Positions 44,701-56,929 of a DNA stretch of 64,000 nt are shown piece after piece. Below the pieces are notes generated by a model. It was not told the DNA's origin and searched no databases. It saw nothing but the letters and a program-made list of their open reading frames with translations. Within the stretch, counting starts at the first letter, position 1, and each line of letters starts with the position of its first letter. A program made the position numbers and the translations under genes. Origin of the DNA: Erodium maritimum (lineage: Eukaryota > Streptophyta > Magnoliopsida > Geraniales > Geraniaceae); the NCBI GenBank assembly GCA_963921825.1, contig OY997592.1, forward strand, positions 51,790,336 through 51,854,335. Reading direction: 5' to 3'.

Positions 44701-44881
44701 AATAGATATTATTTCTGATTTTCTTTCCTTTTCCCCAAACTTTACGGGCACACCCATGTATTGATTTCATTTTCCCAATCATGCATTCAATCCGAGTTAC
44801 TTTATAGTCGTTTCAGTTTCAGTCTCCGATAAACAAAACCCAGAACCTCAGTGGCATCACCAGGCTCTGAGAAAAGCAAAA

Positions 44882-47800
44882 ATGAAGAAAATTCCCATGA
44901 TTTTGATGGGTTGTGGAGGTGTTGGACGCCAGCTCCTCCACCACATTGTCTCTTGCCGATCTCTTCACTCTAAACTGGTAAATCCTCCTATTTTTCCTCT
45001 TTCATATTTGTAGTTTTTTCTGGATTCGATTTGACAATCTCTTTGCCGATGATTTGTACTCCTTTCACCTTTTTGAATCCGATTGTTACTTCAGTTATGA
45101 CTCATAGGTGATACCCAAATAGGGTTGTACCCAAAATCTGTTTTTTTTTTTTGTTTTGTTGAACAATGAACATTTATTTGTCTTTATGCTCGGCTAGTAC
45201 TGAATATGGTCGATTCGTGATTGCACACAACTGAGATTGATTGGAAAAATTGTATCTTTATTGTCTGGTAGGGAGTGCACTTGCGAGTTATTGGTGTGTG
45301 TGATAGTAAATGCTCAGTTATAGCCTCTGATGTGTTTACAATGGAGTTGGATGACAAATTCCTATCAGAAGTTTGCCGGCTCAAGTCTGGTGGCTCTTCA
45401 CTGTCGAGTCTTTCTGCTTCTGGTACTATTATGATTATCCCTGTATTGTTGTAATGCTTGTATTTTTTCACATTGTTTTTCTTTCTTTGTCTTATGCTTT
45501 AATTGTTGTCTGTATAAAAAAGGCGAAAGCAAAGTGTTCACGAGTTCGGAATCCACTAGAAAGATTTTAGATATTGCTGCTCTTCTGGGTAAATCAACAG
45601 GTCCGCAACTTGTATTTGCTTCAACGTTGCCTTTGTGCACTGCCATCCTCAATTGTTAAGCCTCTCTGAAATTTGATGTTATTTTTTGTGATTTCCCTTC
45701 AAAAGGTTTGGTGTTTGCGGATTGCTCAGCCAGTTCCGAGACAGTTGGAGTGCTAACACGGGCAGTGGAGTTGAATTGTTGTGTTGTCCTGGCAAATAAG
45801 AAACCTCTCACTTCTACTATGGTAATAAACTGGGTGGTTGATTTTGCTTGCCTTTTCGTATTTACTCTGAGAAAGTAATGGTGAAGTTCATAAGATGCAT
45901 TTCTGTCAAGTTAAAGCTTCATTGTTTTTTTATTATCTGCACTAAAGTTCCATTGTTGCAGTGGGGTTGTCATGCTTTGTAAATTTTTCCTATTCAAAAT
46001 CATTGGTAACACTTGAAATGTGTGCAGTGAAAGTTTTATATTCTTTGCCTACAGGAGGATTATGACAAGCTGGTCTCACACCCACGTCACATTCGTCACG
46101 AGTCCACTGTAAGTATATTACTTCTTCTTAATGCATTGATGAAAATGGAAACAATCTTGATGCAGCCACATCTTCCTTTGACTAGAGTATATGGAAGATG
46201 CAAATTGTGCACAAATAAGAGAAGTGTGCATAAAAAGTGGACGTAGCATGCAACAAAGAACTAATTTGCGGATGTAAAATAAAATCTCACCTATTTTTTC
46301 CCCACACTTTAGCGTAGATGTAAATAGCTACCTTATTAGTTGCATACTTTTCCAAGTTACCTAGACCAGGGTACACTTCAGCATGATGATGTTGTGTATC
46401 TTTGTGTTGAAATATGAACCCACGTCGACCTAAGTAAAGAACTACTTATAAAGGTTAGAGCCACACCCAACTAACAAGGTTGACCTTTTAGTTGTGGAAG
46501 CTCGATCCGATATAAGTGGCCCGTTTGAAACAAAAATTTACTTGGTATCAGAGTTGGTTCTGCCCTTGGCCCATTTGTCACCTCCACCATGTGGTCTCCG
46601 ATTCATATGCAGATGTCCAGTCCTACACGTGAAAGGGAGTGTTGAAAATATGAACCCACATTGACTAAATAAAGAACTACTTATAAAGGTTAGGGCCACA
46701 CCCAACTAACAAGGTTGACCTCTTAGTTGTGGAATCCCGATCCAATATAAGTGACCCGTTTTAAACAAAAAATTACACTTTGCACACAAAAAGCTAGACA
46801 GGTTGTACCTAGTTTTGCACTCCTTTTACTAATACTAGGATCACATGTGTTTTTCTTATGTCAGAATGATTATTGAATATACCAAGGCGTGAAGGCTTTT
46901 ACTCTATAGCTCTACAACTTTTCAGCATATTGTTCTTTGTAGAAGATCTATGTTTCACATAGCTTTACCTTAATGATTGTCGCTGAATAATGTTTCATCA
47001 CAAAAGCGTTGAGCGAAATGAAAGTTGCGCGTTTTGTTTCTACTTCAAGTTCATCACCTTTTGTCACAATTATGGCCACTTTTTTTACACCTGCTCTGAA
47101 ACGGCAACTTCATTGGGCTGTCCATATTGACAGACTGATCATGTACCTGTTTAATACGTTTATAGATTTGGAAATGGGATTGTAAATCAAATTTGTGTTT
47201 TGGGTGCTTGATTGACTGGTAAAGTGATTCTCATCCATTCGTATTCTATGAGACTGACAGAAAAAATGCTTCACAAGATTTGCTGAGCAAAGTCGTATTC
47301 TTGTTTGTCTCATTCTGCATATGGATTTATTTATGGTGACCTAGTTAATATATTGAGTATGTGTTTCCTTGTTAGGTTGGTGCTGGTCTTCCTGTCATTG
47401 CATCCTTGAATCGCGTGCTTTCATCTGGAGATCCTGTCCATCGTATTATCGGGAGTTTGAGCGGTAAGATTTATTTTGAGCAATAATTCATTATTCAACC
47501 TTACTATTAGATCATGTTTCTTGAGGCATTCTTGCAATATGTGCAGCTCGTGTTAACTTTGATTTCAGATATTGATTTTTATGTGTTTCCCATACCATGT
47601 TTATGATAGGTACATTGGGATATGTGATGAGTGAGGTTGAAGAAGGAAAACCATTGAGCCAAGTTGTAAAGGCTGCTAAAGATCTGGGTTACACTGAGCC
47701 AGGTTCATATTACTTTTGCAGTCAAAGACACTCTTTACCCCTTATACTTACGCTCGCTTTGAATTACATTTGTTCTAGGAAATATGTTGACCACTAGTAG

Positions 47801-50800
47801 CATTCCCTACTCCCATAAGCATATTAGTAAGAGTTTAACATAAAAATTGGTTTCATCATTGATTTGTTTGAACCAACACACACACGTAGGTCGGTCATGG
47901 AGAAATATTTCCTTCATGATAAATTTTCCACGTTCCCTTGTAAATTCATTGTTTTGTTAGTTAGGTTTGCTTCATGCACTTCATTATGCTGATTTTTTTT
48001 TTGTAGTGGCACAAGGCACTATATAAATGCGTTTCTATTTCCAAATCATGCCCTATTTTGAGCACATGATGTCCACTGAGATGCGGAATTAAAGAAGTAT
48101 TGTAATTGGTTGACAGAATGCTGTTTTGTGAAACTTACTCGAGTTTCCTTGCCGCCTATAGTACTTGGAACTAAGAACTTAATATCTTAAAATTTTATTC
48201 TGATGTCTGTAGCTACTGTTGATATTTACATAATATTACCATTGCAGATCCTCGTGATGACCTCAGTGGGACAGATGTTGCAAGAAAGGTTCAAATATAA
48301 TTTTTATTTTATTTAATATTTTGTGCTTATTTGTGTTCAGTAGTTTATTTATTTGTCATCGGGCTTTCATATGTCTCATCTGGTTTAATATGGTGTCCAA
48401 TTTGTATATCATGGGATTCGTTCGTTGCTCCACCTTAATAGGCCCGTTTTTCCCAACAATGCCTTCATACTTAAGCATGCCATCTCCAAAATAGACCTTG
48501 GATATGAAGCCAATTCAAAGAGGAATGCTTGTCCTGAAGCATGATTCACATTCTCAAACTAAACATGTTTCCCTTCAATAATTCATCTCAAAGAATTTTA
48601 CCTTATTCGTCCAGTTAAATTATATTATAGTTAGAGGCATCTATATACTTTCTGGAACATGGTGTTATAAATATGAGACTAAATGCAGGTAATACATTTA
48701 GTTTGCATCAATGTAAATTTGCATGTCCAAGTTTGCTCAGTTTATGCACATTACTTACCTTGCAGTCATAAGAATGACAAAAGAAAATAATAATGGTGAT
48801 CATAGCATGCCACATGTCTCCCAGAGATTTGCCCCACTGGGTTTATTCTTTTGTTAAAAAGGCACATATGATAACCCCCAAATTAAACAAGGCTAACAGT
48901 TCGATGTTTTTTCTCAATACTAAAACAGGCTTTGATCCTTGCTCGCCTTCTTGGGTCACGGATGAACATGGATGACATTCAGGTTGGTGTTGTATCTTTT
49001 TTTATCCAGTTTCTGTTTCATAATCTAGTTATAAAACCTTGGCTGGTGCTGTCATTTGCTGGAAAATGCACATTGTTGAGGGCATGTAATTCAACTATGA
49101 ACTTGATTTTTTACTGTAAGAAATTCTGTTGTGTAGATTGAGAGCTTGTACCCCAAAGAAATGGGACCCAATGCTATGTCTGTTGAAGAATTTATGGGGA
49201 AAGGGATTCCTTTGCTTGATAAAGATATCCAAGATAGAGTTAATAAAGCATCTTTGAATGGGAATGTCCTTCGCTATGTCTGTGTGATTGAGGGCCCCAG
49301 GTATTCTTCAGTTTTCATTGCATGTCTCCTCTCTTGCTAATGTGGATATCTTGGATTTATCTATTCCAGTTAGCTGTGTTAGGATCCTTGATGAACTCCT
49401 CTGCAAGACACTTTGCAATTATGTATGCAAAATATTAATATTCCTTTACTTTAGAAGATATTTAGATTTCAGAGATGAGGACCGGCCATTCTATTTAACA
49501 GAAGGGTTCAAATGATTATAGTAAAATAAAAAGGATAATTGAATTAGTCATTTCAGATTGTCCCAATGCTTTCATTAAATAGCTATTTCTTACAATAAGT
49601 TAATATCTAATAATACTCTCACTTTTCTGAAATAAGTGCCATCTTTGAGATTTCCCAATAAAATATTTAGGATTGGTCGAGGTAGTGTTCGACTTTTCCG
49701 GCGTGTTCCCATATTTACCCCACTTGCTAAGATCCTCATGTAGTAATAAGTGATGACTAACCCATACTAGAACATGTTATGGGCCTTACGGATCGTAACG
49801 GAATGGGCTAAAACACACCACAATGGAAGAGAAATCGCGCGCAGCAAGGGGAAAGGAAGTCGCGCGCGCACATCCCTGCAGAGTCGGCTGATTCTGTTTC
49901 CTTTTTTAATTGCTTTCTTAATTTCAGTTACATTAGGATTTGGGAACTTTGGGTAATTTGGAATTATTGTTGAATTAGGAATTTGGGTTGTTTAGGAAAG
50001 CTCTCTGGTTATTTATACTAGAGAGATTCATGAATAAAGCATTGAGAATTTAGTTTACTACTTTGTTCTCTAAGAAGTAACAGGGTCCCTCTATAATATG
50101 AGCTTGTGGTTCACACACAATAGGGAGAAACAAGAACAAGGCTTCGCTTTAGCGAAACCTTGGATTGGATCTTCAGTCCTACAAAGGTGCCATAACGCAT
50201 TCGATCTCACAGGGTCGTAACAGAACATTGTTGGTGATCCATGCATAATTCACTTTCTTTAAAATGAGAGCGGACATTTGTATTGGAGCTTTCATTTTAG
50301 GGAAGTTGGCTTAAAAGGATCTATAGCAATTGATGAGTGGGTAAGGTGGGGGATTGTTAAATTAACGGGACGATAAGGGACATATTTGAAATTTCAGTGG
50401 GGACAAACCTTAAGAACTAATACAAAAAATATGATTTTTTTTAATTTAAAGAGCATATTCAGAACAAAAGATTTGGGTGGGGGTAATTGTCCCCACAACC
50501 CATGTCTTGCAGTTGCATCCATCCCCAGAATTAGGACACTTATTTTAGAATAGGAGTAATGCATGATAAAGCTGCTGAACTGCTATTTTTCAATCCATCT
50601 TTTTTTTTTTGACGAAAAACGGGAGGCATCAATTTTATATATCAATCAAAGCGATATACGTACAATCTGATGAAAACGCACAAGCAAACGATAAAATTAC
50701 AGACTCCAAACTAAAAGCCTATAATATAATATTATCGAAACTCCCTACTAGAACGTACATAGGACGCCCTAGAACGTGCAAACACGTGCACGTCAAAAGT

Positions 50801-52720
50801 GCAACAAACGTGCACACCAAACCGTCCCACATAACGGACACACCGAACAGTGCAACAAGTGCACACCAAACGTGCAACTAGTGCACAGAAACCCGTGCAA
50901 CTAGTGCACACCCAATCTGCACCAAGTGCAGTTATTAAAAAGCTGTAAAAACGAAAGGGAAAAAACCTAGCTGAATCAGAGTCGCCACCGTCTGACAAGG
51001 GACCTTGACCCGAGGAATCCAGAAAACGCGAACACCAGATCCCCGCTAAAGGTAACGTTCAGGCCGGATCTGCAGCGTGACGAGTCGCCGGAGCTGCCCA
51101 CCATCGCTCATACCCACCTTGCGAGTACGTTGGCACCAAAACAGCATCAGTTGGAGACGGACACAGACACCGGAACACGAAAATCTGGTGCTGGCCCGAC
51201 CTTGAGAGGAGAGGGGAAAAGGGGGGTACGAGGGGGGTGGGGTTTGAAGCCGGGGAAAACGGAGTAGTAGAACAAGAGGACCTACCGGCGACGACCATGG
51301 CATCGCCGGCAGGAAGCGGAGATCTCAAAAGGACGGCGGCTAGGGTTGAAGAGAGGGGGAGAGGCTGCGTGATTCCAATTTGGACTTAAAAAAAAAAAAT
51401 TCAATCCATCTAGTGATTGAGCAAATATTATGTTTTACTATGAGCTCCTCCACAACATTTTCTACATTTTCTGTCTATCTATCTATATATTTATTAATGT
51501 TATTGAGGGCAGGTGTGAAGTTGGCATTCAAGAACTTCCAAAGAATTCTGCTTTGGGAAGATTGAGAGGAAGTGATAATGTGGTAAGCCCTCTATTTTTC
51601 CTTTTTGTACTCTCCTTTTCTGCTGGTAAACGGTTAAGTTACGCCATTAACACTATCAGAAAAGGCAATTTTGTAACAACTTGGCATCAATCTAAAGACC
51701 TTAGTAAGTCATGTTCAATGAAGTTTTCATGGATGAGATCACCAAGTAGGAAAATGGGCTTGCACGGAGAGGGTTAATGTCATGCAGGTTTGCTTTGATA
51801 AATATTCCCGTGACTGCTACAAGATTTAACTTAGAACAAGAACTGAAAAGTCTCAGTCACACTTGTTGAGCATATTTTTCATTGTGATTCTAATCTAACC
51901 ACATGTATGTTTCTTTAGGACCTCATGGTAGCCTACAAGTTGGTCAAATCAACTTCAATCTCTAGGTGCTCCTAATTTTCGAAACAATAATGAGCCAACA
52001 AAAGATGTAGTTTGACCAAGAAAAATACACTTAAATCCTTGTAGATGTGGCTTATAAGCTCACCTGTTGATTAACGATGTATGCGAATTCAACGCAAGCA
52101 TCCACCTCTGTATATCTTCATTTCATTTAAAAGGACCGATGGCAAGAGAGGGCTAGCCATAGCATTAGGTTGTGTTGCAAGAGATCAGAAGATTTTAAGA
52201 AATGAAACCTTTAACTTGCATGCCAAGTGTACGAGGAATTGTAGTGGCTTAATTATTGTTCAGAAGCTGTCTGACATTAAATATTTAGCATATGCGAAAC
52301 ATATTCTAGGCATGGCCATCTTGTTCAGGCAGAAGACACTTGAAAACATCTTGCATGCTGAATAGAACCTTAATTAGGAAAAACAAGCTTTTCTTAGCAA
52401 GAACAGTAATGGGTGCTAAACTTGAGAAAGTATGCAAGAAATACGTTGTATTGGATGGCACCTGCTGGATCATCTGCATAATAGTTCAGACGATAGAATA
52501 AATTTTACTCTGCAGCGTGTAATGCATCATTTCGATTCAGCTATTCTCAGTCGTGTAAGACTAGCTTTCTTTGTAATCTCTAATGGAAATGCAGTTGGAG
52601 GTGTATAGCCGATGCTATAAGCAACAGCCACTGGTTATCCAAGGAGCTGGAGCTGGCAACGACACCACAGCAGCCGGCGTGCTCGCTGACATCCTTGATA
52701 TTCAAGATTTGTTTCCTTAA
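44882..52720 (+). CDS. Monofunctional homoserine dehydrogenase (twelve exons)
   Basis: Exons 44882-44977, 45272-45422, 45523-45600, 45706-45821, 46055-46108, 47376-47463, 47610-47702, 48248-48288, 48929-48982, 49137-49300, 51513-51582 and 52595-52720; all introns GT-AG, 1131 nt, 376 aa. It should catalyse NAD(P)-dependent interconversion of aspartate semialdehyde and homoserine, on the route to threonine, isoleucine and methionine. The nucleotide-binding loop GCGGVG is at 10-15, ANKKP at 138-142, and the catalytic block [14 protein letters not shown] at 226-239. D235 and K239 have the spacing of the catalytic Asp-Lys pair of yeast Hom6. Unlike the classic plant enzyme it has no aspartate kinase domain and no obvious transit peptide. 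It resembles the stand-alone family known from Arabidopsis (At5g21060). Introns 5 and 10 hold transposons, but every junction is in frame. Confidence 0.93.
46405..46541 (+). repeat. TRIM 5' LTR
   Basis: About 137 bp; contains ACTTATAAAGGTTAGAGCCA as does the partner. Confidence 0.93.
46640..46777 (+). repeat. TRIM 3' LTR
   Basis: About 138 bp, ending AAATTACA, with a modest number of differences from the 5' copy, so the insertion is not brand new. Confidence 0.93.
49775..50222. mobile_element. Solo LTR, 448 bp, in homoserine dehydrogenase intron 10
   Basis: Starts TGTTATGGGCCTTACGGATC and ends TCACAGGGTCGTAACA, with the 5-bp duplication GAACA at 49770-49774 and 50223-50227. It has no internal domain. 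Confidence 0.9.
50601..51399 (-). mobile_element. Antisense non-LTR retroposon in intron 10
   Basis: A 12-bp direct repeat TTCAATCCATCT flanks it at 50589-50600 and 51400-51411. On the minus strand the element starts with a GC-rich leader and ends CGTTTTTCGTC followed by about ten A, the shape of a LINE-mobilised element. It is about 800 bp and has no reverse transcriptase. Imperfect GTGCA(A/C)-rich repeats fill 50770-50930. An extra run of about 12 A (plus strand, 51388-51399) lies at its 5' boundary. Confidence 0.8.
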
Positions 52721-53586
52721 AGACATGAATTCTGTACTTCGAGGGCTGTAAACTGTAGCTTTTATGCAACAAAAAGACAAGTGTAAGTCATTTTATTTGC
52801 AATTATAGAAAAAGAGATTTAGAAGTTGCAAAAGGTGAACACCTTAGTATTTTTTTTTTTGCAATTGACCTTTTATTACAAGTGAACCAACATGAATAAC
52901 AAGAAGGAAATAAATCGGGAACACACCATATTTGTAAAATATTGTTGTAATATGTGATGTAGGGAGCTCCGTAAACACATCTTGTCCAAATTTCTCTCGT
53001 AATATTATTTACCTTTGGGTTTATTGACCCTAGAGCTACTAATCTTAATCATGAATGGAAGTTGGATTTTTGGGTTTCATGGTTGTAAAATCCGGGTTAT
53101 ATACTTTTAGTTGGTTCATGGTTGGAAAATCCGGGTACTAGATTTTTTTTTGTTTATTTGTTATGTGTTTAATGGTTGTAAAATCTGATATTAAGACTTT
53201 GGTTGAAGTTCCTTTGATAAGAATGCTTTTATTATTGTATTGGTTTGATTATTTTAGGATATGTTGTTTGGTTTGAGGTAGAGACTTGTTTAGTCCTCTG
53301 GTTTAATCTGTTCGGGTTGAAACTAGTTCGGTCTTCAAGTTTGCAAGGGCTTTACCCGTGTTTCTTGTTTTTCATCATCTGAAAGGTGAGTTTTTATAAT
53401 ACGCTTTGCTGATCAAAAAATAATAATCATGGTGCTTGCCATCAATCTTCTTTGCTAAATGTTTTCCTACAGTTACAATTATTGTCGGGTGAGATGTCAG
53501 ATATGCAAAGTAAGCTATCACACATCTTTAACTACGAGAAATAGATTTGGATTGCTCATGCATAATTGAGTTTTACGTTCCTTATT
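52721..53586. other. Downstream of homoserine dehydrogenase; probable 5'-truncated LINE tail
   Basis: At 53040-53190 three imperfect copies of TCATGGTTG.AAAATCCGGGT occur about 55-100 bp apart. The stretch ending TTTTTATAATACGCTTTGCT followed by GATCAAAAAA (53393-53420) resembles the 3' terminus of plant L1-type elements. No coding domain remains. Confidence 0.4.
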
Positions 53587-53767
53587 CAAGCTTCTTAGAA
53601 CATCCACAAAGGTAATCGTTGAGGCTCGAAGGTTAATTCTAACTTTGTCGATCAAATAGCCGACGATTGCTTGGCTAACCAGTGTAAATCCAACATTGTC
53701 TAGGCAATCATTGACACATATATATATCATCACTGAAGGAGGAGAGAATTGGCATATATGCTATCAC
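53587..53767. repeat. Direct repeat copy 1 (about 180 bp)
   Basis: Matches 54148-54326 over its length with point differences and small gaps; shared blocks include AGCCGA.GATTGCTTGGCTAA and the run CACATATATATCATCACTGA. Confidence 0.8.
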
Positions 53768-54147
53768 CGAAGTAATGATCTTGTTCGACTAAGATTGTCA
53801 ACGAAGCCACTTTATGCTCTCCTCCGTGATGCAAGATGCTGATAGATAAACGACTTATCTAGATATCTGACTTCTCAATCTCCGGGTAGAAATATTTCCC
53901 TATGTGATTTTTAATACTCATTTTTTCTTCTTGGTCCTCATTATCCTCTCGAACAGAAAGGCTCCCTCTTTGATCCCCATGAAATGAGGACCTAGTGATG
54001 ACCGACTATCTACCTCATAATCAAAATGAACTTGCAGTTCTATTTGTCCAGGCAAATGAAGAGGAAGTCCCAAATTAAAAAATAAAAGAGAATTTATTCG
54101 GAGGAGCTCCTCCTTCTACCTAGGCCTTTTAGCCCATATCAAGACTT

Positions 54148-54326
54148 ATTCAAACTTCTTAGAACCCCCAAAGGTAATCATTTAGGCTCGAACATTAATT
54201 CTGACTTTGTTAACCAAATAGCCGATGATTGCTTGGCTAATTAGTGTAAATCCTACATTGTCTAGGTAATCATCGACACATATATATCATCACTGAAGGA
54301 AGAGAAATTTGGCACATATGCTATCA
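54148..54326. repeat. Direct repeat copy 2 (about 180 bp)
   Basis: Partner of 53587-53767, about 380 bp downstream in the same orientation. Function unknown. Confidence 0.8.
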
Positions 54327-54979
54327 TTCTATCATGGTGTATGTGTTATTGGATGATTAGATATAATTTTGTGTATTTTAAGCATGAGACCCTTAACGTA
54401 GTTCAAGAACCCTTTCATGTTATGTTTATTTGGCCGAGTAATTGGTTAATCATAAGTGGGGTATATAGGAACAATATCGGCTACGACAGCATGATAGAAT
54501 GCGATCATGCGACCCACGTTCTCAATTGTGGATCGCAAACGTTAACGTGAAATCGACTATCGGAACAGTACGCCCGATATGAACTCTGTCCACAACACCC
54601 ACACGCTCTTGACTGGGGGTAAATTCATCATTCTTTCTTTGTATAAATGATTTGAATACGCTTCTGAGAACCACAATTGTCGAGTTTTTTGATACCAAGA
54701 TACAACCTTCAGATCCACTCTTCAGAAAGCGAAGATCAGGCATAACAGTCTCTTCTCAAAATCGACGACGCATAATTGCAGATAAATCGAAACTACAAGC
54801 CAGAGATCAAAATTGATCGGAGCTATCAGCTAGAGATCAATATAGTAAGTACACCAGAATACAACACAAAACACGGTGATTAGAATCTCATGATCGTATA
54901 ATTGACTGCTACTATATGCATGTGATTACTTACGAATATAAGATATAATTGATTTACAATAGCTGTGGCAAGAGTTTGT

Positions 54980-55420
54980 GACCAGAATTTAAAAACTTTG
55001 TTCTTGGATTTAAAATCATTACGACCAGGATTCAAAAAACTGTTCACCATGATTTAAAATCACTGTGAACGAGATTCACAATCTCTGTGTCCAGTGTATA
55101 TAGTATTCATCCTACTAATTCGTTGTACCTGTCGTTATCTTTGACCAGGATTAAAAGCCTATGTGTCTAGGATTTAAAATGTCTGTGTCCATAATTCAAA
55201 ATCTCTGTGTTCAAGATTCAAAATCCGTGTGACCCAGAATTAAAAGCCTCTATGTCCAGAAATTTACAATGCTAGTGCGCTAAAATCTATACCATGCATT
55301 CATAATCTCTATGGTTAGGATTTAAAATCGATGTGACCAGAATTTCAAATGCTTGTCTCCAAGGTTTAAAATCATTATGCTCAGAATTCCAAATGTCAGT
55401 GTCCAAGATTTCAAACGGTA
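54980..55420. repeat. Degenerate minisatellite (unit about 27 bp)
   Basis: About 15 diverged copies of a unit like TGTGACCAGGATTCAAAATC follow one another, with the core (A/G)GATT(T/C)AAAATC recurring every 25-30 bp. A unit-free insert of about 65 bp lies near 55090-55150. No ORF is conserved through it. Confidence 0.75.
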
Positions 55421-55765
55421 TCGTATACCAGTAATAACCCCTACGTGGCACGATTTGTTGACGTAGCGTAACCATGTTGTCTTCATATTACACGTGGAAC
55501 GATTTTAATAAATCATTAATGCATATCACCTCTTCGCCATATTTTTCTGCACAAAGAAGATACACAAAATCACGCTTAAATAATGACTGAGCATATCATC
55601 ACCATCCTCGCATGCACCATCATTTCGTATCCCGTAATCATGAATTTAAAAACAACAAGTTTTTATCTCTTTTAATAAATGACACCTATATTTTTTATAA
55701 GTGTTTTTGGGCTAAGCTCCGAATGTTTCACTTTGAATAAGATGTCTTATACATGGTTTGAGTTG

Positions 55766-56835
55766 TGATGTTGACATAAAATGCATCGGTTTTGGATGTT
55801 TTTAACCCACATTCTTGAGCTTTTTAGTCCCGGGGTTGTATATTTTGTTACATTTTTCTCTCTTTACTCGTATTTTGTCTCTCATTATGTTTTGTAGGTG
55901 CTTCGATCGAAGATTCATTTTTTTAAGAGGAAGATAGACCATTTTTCCTCTTCCTAAATCCGATTTTGAGGAGAAAACGACCACCTAAAGTCCTATAAAT
56001 AAGGGGGGAGCTAAGACAGAAGGGGAGAACTAGAAGGGGAAGATAGGCAATTTTCCTCTTCTTTGTGTTCTTCCTTCATCTCCATGAGCTAAAATTCCAT
56101 TGATCTGGGGCTAGGGGAAACAATATGATGAAATAATTCAAATGTTTCGTATTTACTCTGTGCAATTTGTGTTAGGTTATTGTTTGCATGATTTACACTT
56201 AATGCTTTGTCAAATTGATCACTTAATAGATGTTTAGGTTTTAGCATTCAACAATCGAGAGATGAGAATTGCTAATAGGACTACGGATTATGCAACTCAA
56301 GTTTAAATCTAGTCTCTAATAAAGTTAGGTTAACACGAGTGCAACAACTATAGGATTACAACCCCGAAAGTTAGAGGAATTCACGAATCTTAATGCTTTA
56401 TGTCTCTCTACACCTAGATTAGAGATAACTAGGCGGTTAGATTATAATAGGGTCATAATTCGATCGTGAGATGTTTAGGACTAGTCGAGAGAATTTCCGT
56501 TGCCTTTAAACAAACCTTGTCTGCACATGTAAATACGAATGTCTGTGAATTAGTTGCCATATTGTAACCCCGTTAAAGTCCTAGATCACCTTTTCCCCTG
56601 AATTTCACAAACACTTTCTATTTGTCTCACTTTACTTTAATTGCTTTTTCAACTTGTTATTTACATTTTCGAAACCAAAATCAAATCTTTTCAGAAACGG
56701 CTTAAGTAACGGATTTTAAATCGAGTGACTGTTTTATTGCTCCCTTGGGTACGATAACCGGACTTTAATCGAAATACTACTTGACGACCGGTGCGCTTGC
56801 CGCGCCCTTTTTGTGAGTGAATTCTCAGGACGTCA
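55766..56835 (+). mobile_element. Solo LTR, 1070 bp, Ty3/gypsy (tRNA-Asp group)
   Basis: Starts TGATGTTGACAT, ends CAGGACGTCA, and is flanked by AGTTG at 55761-55765 and 56836-56840. The 3' part (TTTTATTGCTCCCTTGGGTA, CTACTTGACGACCGGTGC) is homologous, in inverted orientation, to the LTR end at 62430-62560, so it belongs to the same group. A TATAAATA box is at 55994-56001. Confidence 0.88.
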
Positions 56836-56929
56836 AGTTGTTTTTAATTGATTATTCGAAGCTCTAGAAGGGCCTATTCTAAAAGAAATTTCGTATTTTT
56901 CAGATAATTAATCTAAGGGATGTGTTAGG

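Larger units (their letters stand above)
46405..46777 (+). mobile_element. TRIM (miniature LTR element) in homoserine dehydrogenase intron 5
   Basis: A 373-bp element with two direct terminal repeats, 46405-46541 and 46640-46777, both starting TGTTGAAA.TATGAACCCAC. Next to the first is the primer site TTGGTATCAGAG (46542-46553), complementary to the initiator tRNA-Met 3' end. Just before the second is the polypurine tract GAAAGGGAG (46631-46639). The 5-bp duplication CTTTG flanks it at 46400-46404 and 46778-46782. It has no coding capacity, as expected for a TRIM. Confidence 0.95.
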
